From: Lachnospiraceae bacterium
GTDB taxonomy: Bacteria; Bacillota; Clostridia; Lachnospirales; Lachnospiraceae
Reading direction: 5' to 3'
DNA length: 64,000 nucleotides
NCBI GenBank assembly: GCA_017469935.1
Contig: JAFUFL010000073.1
Coordinates: forward strand, 62,001 to 126,000
The notes below the pieces were generated by a model. It was not told the DNA's origin. It made no database searches and was given only the letters and a program-made list of their open reading frames with translations. This document shows, piece by piece, positions 26,905 to 36,031 of this stretch; within the stretch, counting starts at the first letter, position 1, and every line of letters starts with the position of its first letter. The position numbers were made by a program, and so were the translations under genes.

Positions 26905-28236
26905 ATGCATAACGATAAGAAAAGAAAAGAGATCCGCAGAAAGCGGATCGTGATCATAGGTGCCGGGGCGGCCGGGCTGATGGCAGCATGCGCCGCAGCG
27001 GACGCAGGCGCATCCGTCACGGTCCTGGAGAAGACCGAGAAAGCCGGCAAGAAGATCTATATCACGGGAAAAGGGCGGTGCAATCTCACGAACGCCTGTG
27101 ATATCCGGGAGTTCTGGACGCACATCGTCTCCAATCCCAAGTTTCTCTACAGCGCGGTCTACGGGTTCGATTCGCAGCAGATGATGGGCTTTATGGAAGA
27201 GAACGGATGCCCGGTCAAAACAGAGAGGGGGGACAGGGTCTTCCCCGTATCCGATCACGCTTCGGACGTCACGAAAGCACTTCTGGAACACAGCAGAAAA
27301 CGGAATGTGCAGTTTCGCTATCATTGTCCGGCTGCGCGTATTCTCACACAGGAGAAGGAAGGCGCAAGAAGAGTGACCGGCGTGGAGCTGGCATCCGGTG
27401 AGATCGTCGACGCGGACGCAGTGATTCTGGCGGTGGGCGGAAAGTCCTATCCGAGTACGGGCTCGGAGGGGGACGGCTACAGGATGGCGAAGGAGCTTGG
27501 CATCGGCGTCGTGACGCCGGCGCCGTCCCTGGTCCCGATCAGGACCGGAGAGAGCTGGTGCTCCGACCTGCAGGGCCTCTCGCTCAAGAACGTGGAGCTG
27601 ACCGTGGAAAGGCCGGAAGCGGAGAGCGGGAAAAAGAAGAAAAAGCCGCTCTACAAGGGTTTTGGCGAGATGCTGTTCACCCACTTCGGCGTCAGCGGAC
27701 CGCTGGTGCTGACGGCCTCCTGCTACATGGATTTTAATAAGAATCCCGGGGGATATAAGCTTTTTATCAATCTGAAACCGGCCCTGACACAGGAGCAGCT
27801 GGAGAACCGTCTCCGGCGGGAGATCGAGGCGGCGCCCGCGAAGAAGCTGGCCGGTGTGATCAGGCCTCTCTTTCCCGCGAGGCTGGCGGAAGTGATCGCG
27901 GATCTCTCGGGACTGCGGGACAGGACAGGGGCTTCTCTGAACACAAAAGAGATCGCGGGGCTTGCGGCACTCATCCGCGCCGTTCCGATCACGGCGCAGG
28001 GCAGCAGAGGCTTTGCCGAGGCGATCGTCACAAGGGGCGGCCTGGACGTAAAAGCCTTTGACCCTTCTACCATGAAGTGCAAGAGCATCGACGGACTGTA
28101 CGCGGCGGGCGAGGTGCTCGATGTCGACGCCCACACCGGCGGGTTCAACCTGCAGATCGCCTGGTCGACGGGGAGACTGGCCGGAGAGAGCGCGGCGCAG
28201 GAAGAAAGTGCCGGCGGATTTTCGGCGGATTTGTGA
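26905..28236 (+). CDS. NAD(P)/FAD-dependent oxidoreductase, HI0933/BaiN family
   Basis: 443 aa. The N-terminal FAD-binding motif IVIIGAGAAGLMAACAAADAG precedes the family hallmark GKGRCNLTN. Other blocks are ILAVGGKSYPSTGSEGDGY, FTHFGVSGP and the C-terminal GLYAAGEVLDVDAHTGGFNLQIAWSTGRLAG. The family (YhiN/HI0933) includes the bile-acid-modifying BaiN, but most members have no defined substrate and no bai genes are nearby. The ribosome-binding site is weak. The gene lies just upstream of cmk-ispH-rpsA, a common clostridial order. Confidence 0.88.
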   Translation: MHNDKKRKEIRRKRIVIIGAGAAGLMAACAAADAGASVTVLEKTEKAGKKIYITGKGRCNLTNACDIREFWTHIVSNPKFLYSAVYGFDSQQMMGFMEENGCPVKTERGDRVFPVSDHASDVTKALLEHSRKRNVQFRYHCPAARILTQEKEGARRVTGVELASGEIVDADAVILAVGGKSYPSTGSEGDGYRMAKELGIGVVTPAPSLVPIRTGESWCSDLQGLSLKNVELTVERPEAESGKKKKKPLYKGFGEMLFTHFGVSGPLVLTASCYMDFNKNPGGYKLFINLKPALTQEQLENRLRREIEAAPAKKLAGVIRPLFPARLAEVIADLSGLRDRTGASLNTKEIAGLAALIRAVPITAQGSRGFAEAIVTRGGLDVKAFDPSTMKCKSIDGLYAAGEVLDVDAHTGGFNLQIAWSTGRLAGESAAQEESAGGFSADL

Positions 28237-28294
28237 ATGAATAAAGTAATATACAAGCGTGCGGACAGCAGCAAATAACGGATGGAGGACCAAA

Positions 28295-28969
28295 ATGATC
28301 AATATCGCAATTGACGGGCCGGCAGGCGCGGGAAAGAGCACCATTGCCAGGAAAGTAGCGGCAGAGAAAAACTATATTTATGTGGACACCGGCGCCATGT
28401 ACCGCGCCATGGCACTGTATCTGTACCGGCTGGGGATCGACCCGGACGACAGTGCGGCGATCAGCTCCCGCTGCGGCGGCGCGGACATCACGATCGAATA
28501 CAGGGACGGCGTTCAGGTCGTCCTGCTCGCGGGAGAGAACGTCAACGCGTATCTCAGGACACCCGAAGTCAGCGACATGGCATCCAGGACCAGCGTGAAC
28601 GGAGACGTCCGCGTAAAGCTCGTCCAGCTCCAGCAGGAGCTGGCGCGCCGCCAGAACGTCGTGATGGACGGCAGGGACATCGGCACGGTCGTGCTCCCGG
28701 ACGCACAGGTCAAAATATTCCTCACAGCCAGTGTGGAAGTGAGAGCGATGCGAAGATACCTGGAGCTTATGGAAAATGATGAGAGTGCAGACCTTGACGA
28801 GATCAAGGCGCAGATCAAGGAGAGGGACGAGCGCGACATGAACCGGGCAATCTCTCCTTTGAAACAGGCGGATGACGCGGTGCTGGTCGATACGTCGGAC
28901 CTGACGATCGACGAAGTCGTGGAACGGATCCTGTCGATCATCGACGAGAAGATCGGCAGCAAGAACTGA
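28295..28969 (+). CDS. cmk: Cytidylate kinase
   Basis: 224 aa. It phosphorylates CMP and dCMP with ATP. The P-loop IDGPAGAGKSTI is at residues 5-16, followed by YVDTGAMYRAM and the Cmk-type CMP-binding insertion with MDGRDIGTVVLPDA. GGAGG lies 7 nt before the ATG at 28295, so the in-frame ATG at 28259 was rejected. It is the first gene of the conserved cmk-ispH-rpsA string. Confidence 0.97.
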   Translation: MINIAIDGPAGAGKSTIARKVAAEKNYIYVDTGAMYRAMALYLYRLGIDPDDSAAISSRCGGADITIEYRDGVQVVLLAGENVNAYLRTPEVSDMASRTSVNGDVRVKLVQLQQELARRQNVVMDGRDIGTVVLPDAQVKIFLTASVEVRAMRRYLELMENDESADLDEIKAQIKERDERDMNRAISPLKQADDAVLVDTSDLTIDEVVERILSIIDEKIGSKN

Positions 28970-28981
28970 GGTGTGGCGAAT

Positions 28982-29860
28982 ATGGCTGAGATCATTACTG
29001 CAAAGAGCGCGGGGTTCTGTTTCGGCGTCAAACGCGCAGTGGATACGGTATATGAGGAAGTGGAAAAGGGCGGCCCGATCTACACCTACGGCCCGATCAT
29101 ACACAACGAAGAAGTCGTCGCGGATCTCGAGAGAAGAGGCGTGCATGTGATCACGTCCGACGACGAACTGAGCGGGATCCGGGGAGGCACTATTATCACC
29201 CGCTCCCACGGGATCTCCCGGGAAGAGGACGAAAAGCTGCGCGCCACCGGCGCCAAGTGTGTGGACGCGACCTGTCCGTTTGTGAAGAGGATCCACAGGA
29301 TCGTGGAGGAAAACAGCGCGGCCGGAGAAAAGATCGTGATCATCGGAAATCAGGACCATCCGGAAGTGAAAGGGATCATGGGGTGGTCCCACACGCCGGT
29401 CACCGTGATCGAGAACACGGAGCAGGCAAGGGAGTTCGCAAAAATAATTGAAAATGACCCTTCTGACAATAAAGAGCGGCAAAATATCTGCGTTGTTTCG
29501 CAGACGACTTTCAACGCAAACAAATTTGAAGAAATTATTGCTATTTTAAGTGAAAAAGGATACAATGTACGATGTATGAATACCATTTGCAATGCTACAC
29601 ATGAGCGGCAGGCTGAAGCGAAGGCTATTGCGTCCAGGGCGGACATCATGATCGTCATCGGAGGCAGGAGCAGTTCCAACTCCGCCAAGCTCTACGAGAT
29701 TTGCAAGCGGGAGTGTGCAAACACGTATTTCATACAAACGTGGCGTGACCTTAATCTTTCTCCTGCCGGAAATGAACAGATCATAGGAATCACCGCAGGG
29801 GCGTCGACCCCAAAGAATATCATAGAGGAGGTTCAAAATCATGTCAGAGCAGACTTTTGA
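28982..29860 (+). CDS. ispH: 4-hydroxy-3-methylbut-2-enyl diphosphate reductase
   Basis: 292 aa iron-sulfur enzyme of the final MEP-pathway step, giving IPP and DMAPP. The three cluster cysteines are visible in SAGFCFGVKRAV, VDATCPFV and NTICNATHERQ; substrate motifs IIHNEEVV, TRSHGI and GGRSSSNS are also present. I start at the ATG at 28982 behind GAGGTG; GTG codons at 28971 and 28973 are alternatives. The last 20 nt overlap rpsA in another frame. In many clostridia ispH and rpsA are fused into one gene, so this is the split form with translational coupling. Confidence 0.95.
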   Translation: MAEIITAKSAGFCFGVKRAVDTVYEEVEKGGPIYTYGPIIHNEEVVADLERRGVHVITSDDELSGIRGGTIITRSHGISREEDEKLRATGAKCVDATCPFVKRIHRIVEENSAAGEKIVIIGNQDHPEVKGIMGWSHTPVTVIENTEQAREFAKIIENDPSDNKERQNICVVSQTTFNANKFEEIIAILSEKGYNVRCMNTICNATHERQAEAKAIASRADIMIVIGGRSSSNSAKLYEICKRECANTYFIQTWRDLNLSPAGNEQIIGITAGASTPKNIIEEVQNHVRADF

Positions 29861-31001
29861 ACAAATGCTTAACGAGTCTTTTAAGACAATTCATACGGGG
29901 GAGGCAGTTGAAGGTTCAGTCATCGACGTAAAGCCGGGCGAAGCCATTTTAAACATCGGCTATAAGTCAGACGGCGTTCTTACACGCAGCGAGTACACGA
30001 ATGATTCATCTGTGGATCTCACAGAAGTGCTTCATATTGGTGACAAGCTTGAAGTCAAGGTCATCAAGGTCAACGACGGCGACGGCCAGGTCCTTCTTTC
30101 CTACAAGAGACTGGCAGCAGACCGCGGCAACAAGCGCATCGAAGAAGCCTACAACAACAAGGAAGTTCTCAAAGCAAAGGTGACACAGGTCCTTTCCGGC
30201 GGACTCAGTGTAGTAGTTGATGAAGTAAGAGTATTCATCCCTGCAAGCCTGGTATCCGATACCTATGAGAAGGATCTGAACAAGTATCTCGGACAGGAGA
30301 TCGAGTTCATGATCACCGAATATAACCCCAACAGACGCAGATACATCGGCAACCGCAAGGTTCTCCTTGTTGCAAAGCGCAAAGAGATGCAGGAGAAGCT
30401 CTTCGCTACCATCCAGCCCGGTGACATCGTTGAGGGTACTGTTAAGAATATCACCGACTTCGGCGCATTCGTGGATCTGGGCGGAGCAGACGGTCTGCTT
30501 CACATCTCCGAGATGAGCTGGGGCCGCGTTGAGAATCCCAAGAAGGTCTTCAAGGTCGGCCAGAAGCTTCGCGTTCTGGTTAAGGACATCCAGGGCACCA
30601 AGATCGCTCTGTCCCTGAAGTTCCCTGAGGAGAATCCTTGGGCAGGCGCAGCTGAGAAGTATGCTGTCGGCACAAAGGTTACCGGTACAGTCGCAAGAAT
30701 GACCGACTTCGGCGCATTCGTAGAGCTTGAGCCCGGTATCGATGCACTGCTTCATGTTTCCCAGATCGCCAGAGAGCACATCGAGAAGCCTTCCGATGTT
30801 CTGAAGATCGGCCAGGAAGTTACCGCTAAGATCGTTGACTTCAACGAAGCCAACAACAAGATCAGCCTCAGCGTCAAGCAGCTTCTGATCGAGGAAGAGA
30901 GAGCAAGACGTGCCGCTGAGCGCGCCCGCGAAGATGCGGATGTAGCTTCCGTTGACGTAGATGCTTATATCGCAGAGCATCCCGAGGGAGACGAAGAGTG
31001 A
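29841..31001 (+). CDS. rpsA: 30S ribosomal protein S1-like, four S1 domains
   Basis: 386 aa. Four S1 OB-fold RNA-binding domains lie at about 18-86, 103-170, 189-258 and 274-343. The third and fourth have the strongest consensus (GTVKNITDFGAFVDLGGADGLLHISEMSW; GTVARMTDFGAFVEL). Firmicute S1 homologues of this size bind mRNA and ribosomes but are less essential than E. coli S1. GAGGAGG lies within the ispH end, 9 nt before the ATG. A strong bidirectional terminator follows. Confidence 0.93.
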   Translation: MSEQTFEQMLNESFKTIHTGEAVEGSVIDVKPGEAILNIGYKSDGVLTRSEYTNDSSVDLTEVLHIGDKLEVKVIKVNDGDGQVLLSYKRLAADRGNKRIEEAYNNKEVLKAKVTQVLSGGLSVVVDEVRVFIPASLVSDTYEKDLNKYLGQEIEFMITEYNPNRRRYIGNRKVLLVAKRKEMQEKLFATIQPGDIVEGTVKNITDFGAFVDLGGADGLLHISEMSWGRVENPKKVFKVGQKLRVLVKDIQGTKIALSLKFPEENPWAGAAEKYAVGTKVTGTVARMTDFGAFVELEPGIDALLHVSQIAREHIEKPSDVLKIGQEVTAKIVDFNEANNKISLSVKQLLIEEERARRAAERAREDADVASVDVDAYIAEHPEGDEE

Positions 31002-31046
31002 TCGGCAGCTGCCGCTGACTCGTCTTCATAAAGAAAGATAAACAAA

Positions 31047-31078
31047 AAAGAGGTTGTCACAAAAGTGACAACCTCTTT
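31047..31078. terminator. Bidirectional terminator rpsA/yprB
   Basis: A perfect 14-bp stem AAAGAGGTTGTCAC/GTGACAACCTCTTT with an AAAA loop, with A-rich flank left and T-rich flank right. Confidence 0.95.
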
Positions 31079-31079
31079 C

Positions 31080-32183
31080 TCATTTACTGTTTTTGATATG
31101 CGCAAATACATAGGCCGCATACCCCGACAGAAAACTCCGGTCTTTCTTGCAGTCATCCGAGAATTCAAAGAAGAGCTCGGAGTCCTGGTAGGTTCTCTTG
31201 AAGAAGGGAGTCCGGTACAGGTCCCACTGGGGAAGGAAGGAGCCGGCTTTCCTGGTGTAGCAGGTCTCCGGTTTGGCCTGGACCCGGCGGCTCTTTTCCA
31301 CGTAGGAGGAGAGATATTTGTGGACGGCCATGTCCTCCTCGGGGAGAAAGTAGTAATCCTTGTAATTGGCATAGAAGTACTTCATTACTTCCGTGTAGAG
31401 CGGCACTTTGAGTACGCCGGCGTCCCCCTCTATTTTGACATAGCAGTGGTCGGCGGAGGCGTATACGGGCGCCGGAAGAGGCCTCTGCAGTTTGAAGAAA
31501 ACGAATAATTCTTCTTTGCGGGAGCCGTCGTAGTCGGTGAAATAATTGGCCTGCGCCTTTCGCACCCGGAACTGGTCGGCGTCGAGATCACTGTAAATAA
31601 GAAGCGGAACGAGGCCGAGAAGTCCGGTCACGTCGGCTTCATTGTGGGCGAGGAGCTGCGCAAGGAGGTCCGCCTCAGGGTCGACGATAAACTTGCGGTA
31701 GATCCTGACCAGGTCGGCGCCGCTCTGCTGCTCCACGCGCCCGGTCCCCAGAAGGGTCTCCATGGTCTGCTGCTTGTAGTCGGGAAGCCCCAGGATCCGC
31801 TTGAAAGGTAGGATGACTTTGTAGAGATCGAGCGTGCCGGCCGGGACCGACGCGTCGGAAAGGCCGTGAAACTCCATCCTCGTTCGGAGAAAAGGGATGT
31901 CGAACCGGTCGCCGTTGTAATGGACCAGAATTTTGTAACCGGACGCAAACAAAAGAAACGAGGAGAGGACTTCCTTTTCTTCGTTTCCCGTGTTGTCCAT
32001 CCACTGGATCAGATTCCAGCCGTCTGACTGGTGATAGACGCAGCCGATCAGATAGACCGCGTTGTTTTCGGCGCTCAGGCCGGTGGTCTCAATGTCCAGC
32101 AGAAGGAAATCGGATAAAGGCGCCATGGCCTGCAGGAGCTGATCCTGCGCGCTGATGTCAATTGTTTTACTTATGATTCGCAT
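31080..32183 (-). CDS. Ribonuclease H-like, YprB family nuclease
   Basis: 367 aa. The N-terminal half has the DEDD exonuclease motifs of the YprB RNase-H-like domain: Exo I LLLDIETTGLS, Exo II LVHYNGDRFDIPFLRTRM and Exo III AHNEADVTGLLGLV. The C-terminal about 160 aa (WDLYRTPFFKRTYQDSELFFEF at the end) have no motif I recognise. A cytosolic 3'-5' exonuclease on DNA or RNA is likely but unproven. AGAGGT lies before the ATG. It is monocistronic, convergent with rpsA. Confidence 0.82.
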   Translation of the reverse strand: MRIISKTIDISAQDQLLQAMAPLSDFLLLDIETTGLSAENNAVYLIGCVYHQSDGWNLIQWMDNTGNEEKEVLSSFLLFASGYKILVHYNGDRFDIPFLRTRMEFHGLSDASVPAGTLDLYKVILPFKRILGLPDYKQQTMETLLGTGRVEQQSGADLVRIYRKFIVDPEADLLAQLLAHNEADVTGLLGLVPLLIYSDLDADQFRVRKAQANYFTDYDGSRKEELFVFFKLQRPLPAPVYASADHCYVKIEGDAGVLKVPLYTEVMKYFYANYKDYYFLPEEDMAVHKYLSSYVEKSRRVQAKPETCYTRKAGSFLPQWDLYRTPFFKRTYQDSELFFEFSDDCKKDRSFLSGYAAYVFAHIKNSK

Positions 32184-32263
32184 GCTGACCTCTTGCCAAA
32201 AAAGCGTAACATGGAGCTTGTCTTGATCAAATACATGTATATACTAACATTTCGGATTCCATT

Positions 32264-32292
32264 TTGCCATTACCAAACGTTTGTGATACACT
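32264..32292 (+). promoter_or_regulatory. thrC promoter with central palindrome
   Basis: TTGCCA and TACACT are separated by 17 nt. The spacer contains a perfect 10-bp palindrome CAAACGTTTG (32274-32283) with a central CG, typical of LacI-family operators. I find no T-box in the leader. Confidence 0.6.
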
Positions 32293-32349
32293 ATCACCCA
32301 TAGGTCACAGCAACTCCCCACAGCCCTGAAAACAGAAAGGAGCATTCTG

Positions 32350-33846
32350 ATGGAGATACTATACAAAAGCACCCGTTCGGACAGTACCCCGATCACTGCC
32401 TCGCAGGCGATCCTGAGAGGATTTCCGGAAGACGGAGGGCTCTACGTGCCCACTTCCGTTCCCAAACTCGAGTGCACGCCGGCGCAGCTGGCGAAAATGG
32501 ACTACCGCGGCGTAGCGTATGAGGTTATGCGCCTGCTTCTTTCGGACTACACGGAGGAGGAGCTGAAAAAGTGCATTGAAAGCGCCTATGACAGCAAATT
32601 TGATACGGAGGAGATCGTCCCCTTAAGAAAATCGGGCAATGCCTGGTACCTTGAACTTTTCCACGGACCTACGATTGCCTTTAAGGACATGGCGCTCTCT
32701 ATTTTGCCCCATCTGATGACGACGGCGGCCGCCAAGAATGGGTCGGGCGCGGAGATCGTGATCCTGACGGCGACCAGCGGAGACACCGGAAAAGCCGCCC
32801 TGGCGGGATTTGCGGGCGTCGAGGGAACAAAGATCATGGTCTTTTATCCCAAGCACGGCGTCTCCTCGATCCAGGAGAGACAGATGGTGACAACCGTGGG
32901 CGCCAACACGAGGGTCATCGGGATCAACGGAAACTTCGACGACGCGCAGACCAGCGTCAAGAACCTCTTTACGGACAAGGCCCTGGTGGAGGAGATGGCG
33001 CGGCACGGCATGCAGTTCTCCTCGGCCAATTCCATCAATATCGGCCGTCTGACGCCTCAGATCGTCTACTACGTATATGCCTATACAAGACTTCTGGCGG
33101 ACGGCGTCATCGAAGAGGGAGATCCGGTGAATTTCGTCGTTCCCACCGGCAATTTCGGCAATATCCTGGCGGCGTATTACGCCAAGAGAATGGGGCTTCC
33201 GATCGGCAAGCTGATCTGCGCCTCCAATTCCAACAAGGTCCTCTTTGATTTCTTCACTACGGGCGAGTATGATAAGAACCGCGAGTTTGTCCTGACGAGC
33301 TCCCCTTCGATGGATATCCTGATCTCGAGCAACCTCGAGAGGCTGATCTACCACATCGGCGGAGATGATCCGGCCGTCTGCGCGGCATTTATGAAGGACC
33401 TGAAGGAAAAGGGAAGATACACCATCACGGAGCATATGAGGGAGCAGCTCGGCGACTTCGTGAGCGGCTATGCGGATGAGGAGCAGACAGCACAGGAGAT
33501 CCGCACTGTCTACATGGGCGACGGATATGTGATCGATCCCCACACGGCGGTGGCCAGCAGTGTCTACAGAAGGTATCGGAGCGAGACTTCGGACGGAACC
33601 CCCGCTGTCATCGATTCCACGGCGAGCCCCTTCAAGTTTGAGGGAAGCGTCATGGCGGCACTTGGCAAAGATACATCGCTCCCGGACCTGGAGCTGGCCG
33701 ACAAGCTCAGCGAAGTGGCGGGCGTGCCCGTTCCCAAGGCGGTGAGTGACCTTAAGGACGCGCCGATCCTTCACGACATTGTCTGCGACAGAACGCAGAT
33801 GAAGGAAGAAGTCCGCAGGTTCCTGGGGCTTACGGATCAGGCCTGA
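32350..33846 (+). CDS. thrC: Threonine synthase
   Basis: 498 aa, the PLP enzyme converting O-phosphohomoserine to threonine. The N-terminus YKSTRSDSTPITASQAIL and EDGGLYVP are family features. PLP-binding Lys112 lies in HGPTIAFKDMA; TATSGDTGKAAL binds phosphate, and VPTGNFGNILAAYYAKRMGLP follows. The length fits the longer fungal/E. coli-type subfamily. AAAGGAG lies before the ATG. No hom or thrB gene is adjacent. Confidence 0.97.
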   Translation: MEILYKSTRSDSTPITASQAILRGFPEDGGLYVPTSVPKLECTPAQLAKMDYRGVAYEVMRLLLSDYTEEELKKCIESAYDSKFDTEEIVPLRKSGNAWYLELFHGPTIAFKDMALSILPHLMTTAAAKNGSGAEIVILTATSGDTGKAALAGFAGVEGTKIMVFYPKHGVSSIQERQMVTTVGANTRVIGINGNFDDAQTSVKNLFTDKALVEEMARHGMQFSSANSINIGRLTPQIVYYVYAYTRLLADGVIEEGDPVNFVVPTGNFGNILAAYYAKRMGLPIGKLICASNSNKVLFDFFTTGEYDKNREFVLTSSPSMDILISSNLERLIYHIGGDDPAVCAAFMKDLKEKGRYTITEHMREQLGDFVSGYADEEQTAQEIRTVYMGDGYVIDPHTAVASSVYRRYRSETSDGTPAVIDSTASPFKFEGSVMAALGKDTSLPDLELADKLSEVAGVPVPKAVSDLKDAPILHDIVCDRTQMKEEVRRFLGLTDQA

Positions 33847-33873
33847 GCGAAACAGACAAACGAAATGAACAGG

Positions 33874-33942
33874 CGGCCCGCTCTTGCGGGCCGTGATTTA
33901 ACGGATAAGCGGCCCGCGAGAGCGGACCGCTGACAATCTGTC
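33874..33942 (+). promoter_or_regulatory. Paired GC hairpins upstream of aminopeptidase gene
   Basis: Hairpin A is CGGCCCGC-TCTT-GCGGGCCG (33874-33893). Hairpin B is GCGGCCCGC-GAGA-GCGGACCGC (33909-33930). The 3' arm of A can instead pair with the 5' arm of B. A third small hairpin TGACA/TGTCA (33931-33943) ends directly at the AGGAGG site. Hairpin A may be the thrC terminator, but it lacks a clear T-run. Confidence 0.55.
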
Positions 33943-33953
33943 AGGAGGCAGTA

Positions 33954-35783
33954 ATGGGCAGTATACACAGAGACAGAATCGAACTGCTGCGGGCAGCAAT
34001 GAAGAGAGAGGGGATCGACGCCTACATGATCCCCACTGCGGATTTCCACAATTCGGAATATGCGGCGGACTATTTCCACACAAGAGAGTTTTTCAGCGGA
34101 TTTACGGGATCGGCGGGAACGCTGATCGTTCGGGAGCAGGAAGCCTGCCTGTGGACGGACGGCCGGTATTTTATCCAGGCCGCGGCGGAACTGGAAGGCT
34201 CCGGCGTGACGCTCATGAAAATGGGAGAGCCGGGCGTTCCGACGATCACCGAGTACCTGCGCCAAAATATGGAGGAGGGTTCTGTACTGGGATTTGACGG
34301 GCGCTGTGTCCCCAGCAAGGAAGGCAGGGGCTACGAGAAGCTCATGAAGAGCAAAAAAGGCTCTTTGAAGATCGGCTGTGACCTTGCGGAAGGAATCTGG
34401 AGCGACAGGCCGGCGCTTCCCTGCCATCCGGTGATGCTCCTGGAGGAAGATTACACCGGGGAGGACATCGAGGACAAACTCGGGCGCCTGCGCAGCGCCG
34501 TGCAGGAGGCGGGAGCGGACACCTATATTGACAGCAAGCTGGACAATATCATGTGGCTCCTCAATATGCGCGGAGCGGACGTCACCTGCAATCCTGTCGC
34601 CCTCACCCATATACTTGTGGACGACAGAAATGTCTATCTCTTTATTCAGGACGGGGAAGTGACGCAGGAGCTTCGGTCCTACGCGGCTCTGCACAGGATT
34701 TCCATCCTTCCTTACAATGACCTGGAAGAGTTTCTTGCTGTCTACGACCACAAAGGAGACCTTTTGTGCGACCCGGACTGCGTGAGCTACAGCGTCTACC
34801 TCGCGGCGAGAAAGGGCCTTGAGAGCAGTAAAGGCGGCTGTGAGATGATCGGGGCGCCGAGTCCCCTGGTCGGGTTCAAAAGTGTCAAAAATGCCGTGGA
34901 GATGGCGAATATCCGCGCCTGCTACAAGCGCGACAGCGCAGCGCTGTGCAGATTTATCATGTGGGTCACGGAGACGGTCGGAAAGCCGGGCGCGGAGCCT
35001 GTGACAGAGTCCGGCGCCGCGGCGTATCTCGACAATCTGCGCGCGCAGATCGACGACTATATGGATCTCTCTTTCCCCACGATCTCCGCTTACGGCCCCA
35101 ACGCGGCCATGATGCACTACGAAGCGGTCCCCGGTGTCTCCGACGCGCAGCTTGCGCCGGAGGGGATGCTCCTGGTGGATTCCGGCGGACAGTATCTGAC
35201 CGGTACGACGGATGTCACGCGGACCATCGCGCTGGGACCTGTCACGGAAGATATGAAAAAACACTACACGCTGACCGCGGTATCCAATCTGCAGCTCATG
35301 GGAGCCGTCTTCCTTGACGGATGCACCGGCGCGAATCTCGACATCCTGGCCAGAGAGCCGATGTGGAGAGAAGGACTGGATTATAAATGCGGCACGGGAC
35401 ACGGGATCGGATACTTCCTGAACGTCCACGAGACCCCGCCGTCGATCCGCTGGAGAGTTTTCCCGGGCAGACAGGATACGCCTTTTGCGCCCGGCATGAT
35501 CGTCTCGGACGAACCCGGCGTTTACCTCGAAGGAAAGTACGGAATCCGGATCGAGACAATCCTGGAAGTGGTCGATCACACGACAAATGAGTGGGGGCGT
35601 TTCCTTTCCTTCGAGCCGCTCACGCTGGTGCCTTTTGACAGGAACCTGATCGACCCCGCTTACCTGACGCCCGATACGAGAAAGCTTCTCAACGAGTACC
35701 ACGAGAGAGTGCGCACGGAGCTCATGCCGCTTATGAATCCCGAGGAGCAGCAGTGGCTGATATTACAGACCGAGCCTGTCTGA
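33954..35783 (+). CDS. Xaa-Pro aminopeptidase, M24B, long form
   Basis: 609 aa, the long (about 600 aa) aminopeptidase P with two N-terminal creatinase-like domains and a C-terminal pita-bread metallopeptidase domain. Metal ligands are visible: LVDSGGQYLTGTTDVTRT (two Asp), GTGHGIGYFLNVHE (His), SDEPGVYLEGKYGIRIE (Glu) and LSFEPLT (Glu). It removes N-terminal residues before proline, in the cytoplasm (no signal peptide). AGGAGG lies before the ATG. It follows thrC by 107 nt of hairpin-rich sequence. Confidence 0.95.
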   Translation: MGSIHRDRIELLRAAMKREGIDAYMIPTADFHNSEYAADYFHTREFFSGFTGSAGTLIVREQEACLWTDGRYFIQAAAELEGSGVTLMKMGEPGVPTITEYLRQNMEEGSVLGFDGRCVPSKEGRGYEKLMKSKKGSLKIGCDLAEGIWSDRPALPCHPVMLLEEDYTGEDIEDKLGRLRSAVQEAGADTYIDSKLDNIMWLLNMRGADVTCNPVALTHILVDDRNVYLFIQDGEVTQELRSYAALHRISILPYNDLEEFLAVYDHKGDLLCDPDCVSYSVYLAARKGLESSKGGCEMIGAPSPLVGFKSVKNAVEMANIRACYKRDSAALCRFIMWVTETVGKPGAEPVTESGAAAYLDNLRAQIDDYMDLSFPTISAYGPNAAMMHYEAVPGVSDAQLAPEGMLLVDSGGQYLTGTTDVTRTIALGPVTEDMKKHYTLTAVSNLQLMGAVFLDGCTGANLDILAREPMWREGLDYKCGTGHGIGYFLNVHETPPSIRWRVFPGRQDTPFAPGMIVSDEPGVYLEGKYGIRIETILEVVDHTTNEWGRFLSFEPLTLVPFDRNLIDPAYLTPDTRKLLNEYHERVRTELMPLMNPEEQQWLILQTEPV

Positions 35784-35789
35784 TGCAGA

Positions 35790-35818
35790 TTGTACAGACC
35801 GAAATAATGTGTTATAAT
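35790..35818 (+). promoter_or_regulatory. 6S RNA promoter
   Basis: TTGTAC and TATAAT at ideal 17-nt spacing. Predicted transcription start is about 35825, exactly where the RNA's closing stem begins. Confidence 0.8.
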
Positions 35819-35824
35819 GAACTT

Positions 35825-36011
35825 GCCTGAAAGGCCAACATTTCCGTTATTTTGAACCTACAATTACTTTAAACGGGAATCTTACATTGCTCTTACGGCT
35901 GTCATGCCTCCGGCGCTTTATGCGCTGCCAGTGGAAGGCAAAGGTCTGAGCTGCGGACACCCACCTGGCATGCGTGCTAGGAGTCAAAATACGGAAGACG
36001 GCGTTTCAGGT
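35825..36011 (+). ncRNA. ssrS: 6S RNA
   Basis: This 187-nt untranslated stretch folds as one long closed stem with a central bubble. GCCTGAAA (35825-35832) pairs with TTTCAGGT (36004-36011). TTCCGTTATTTTGAACCTA near 35842-35860 pairs with TAGGAGTCAAAATACGGAA at about 35979-35997. The interior has a CCGGCGC...GCGCTGC-type hairpin and the stretch GGACACCCACCTGG, which I recall as typical of clostridial 6S RNAs. 6S RNA mimics an open promoter, binds the sigma-A RNA polymerase holoenzyme and is released by pRNA synthesis. A near-consensus promoter precedes it and a hairpin terminator follows. An Rfam search would settle the family. Confidence 0.85.
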
Positions 36012-36031
36012 ATTATTATGCAATAAGCGAC

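Noticed and set aside
32184..32349. T-box riboswitch upstream of thrC
   Set aside because: No T-box bulge sequence, specifier loop or antiterminator is visible in the 166-nt gap.
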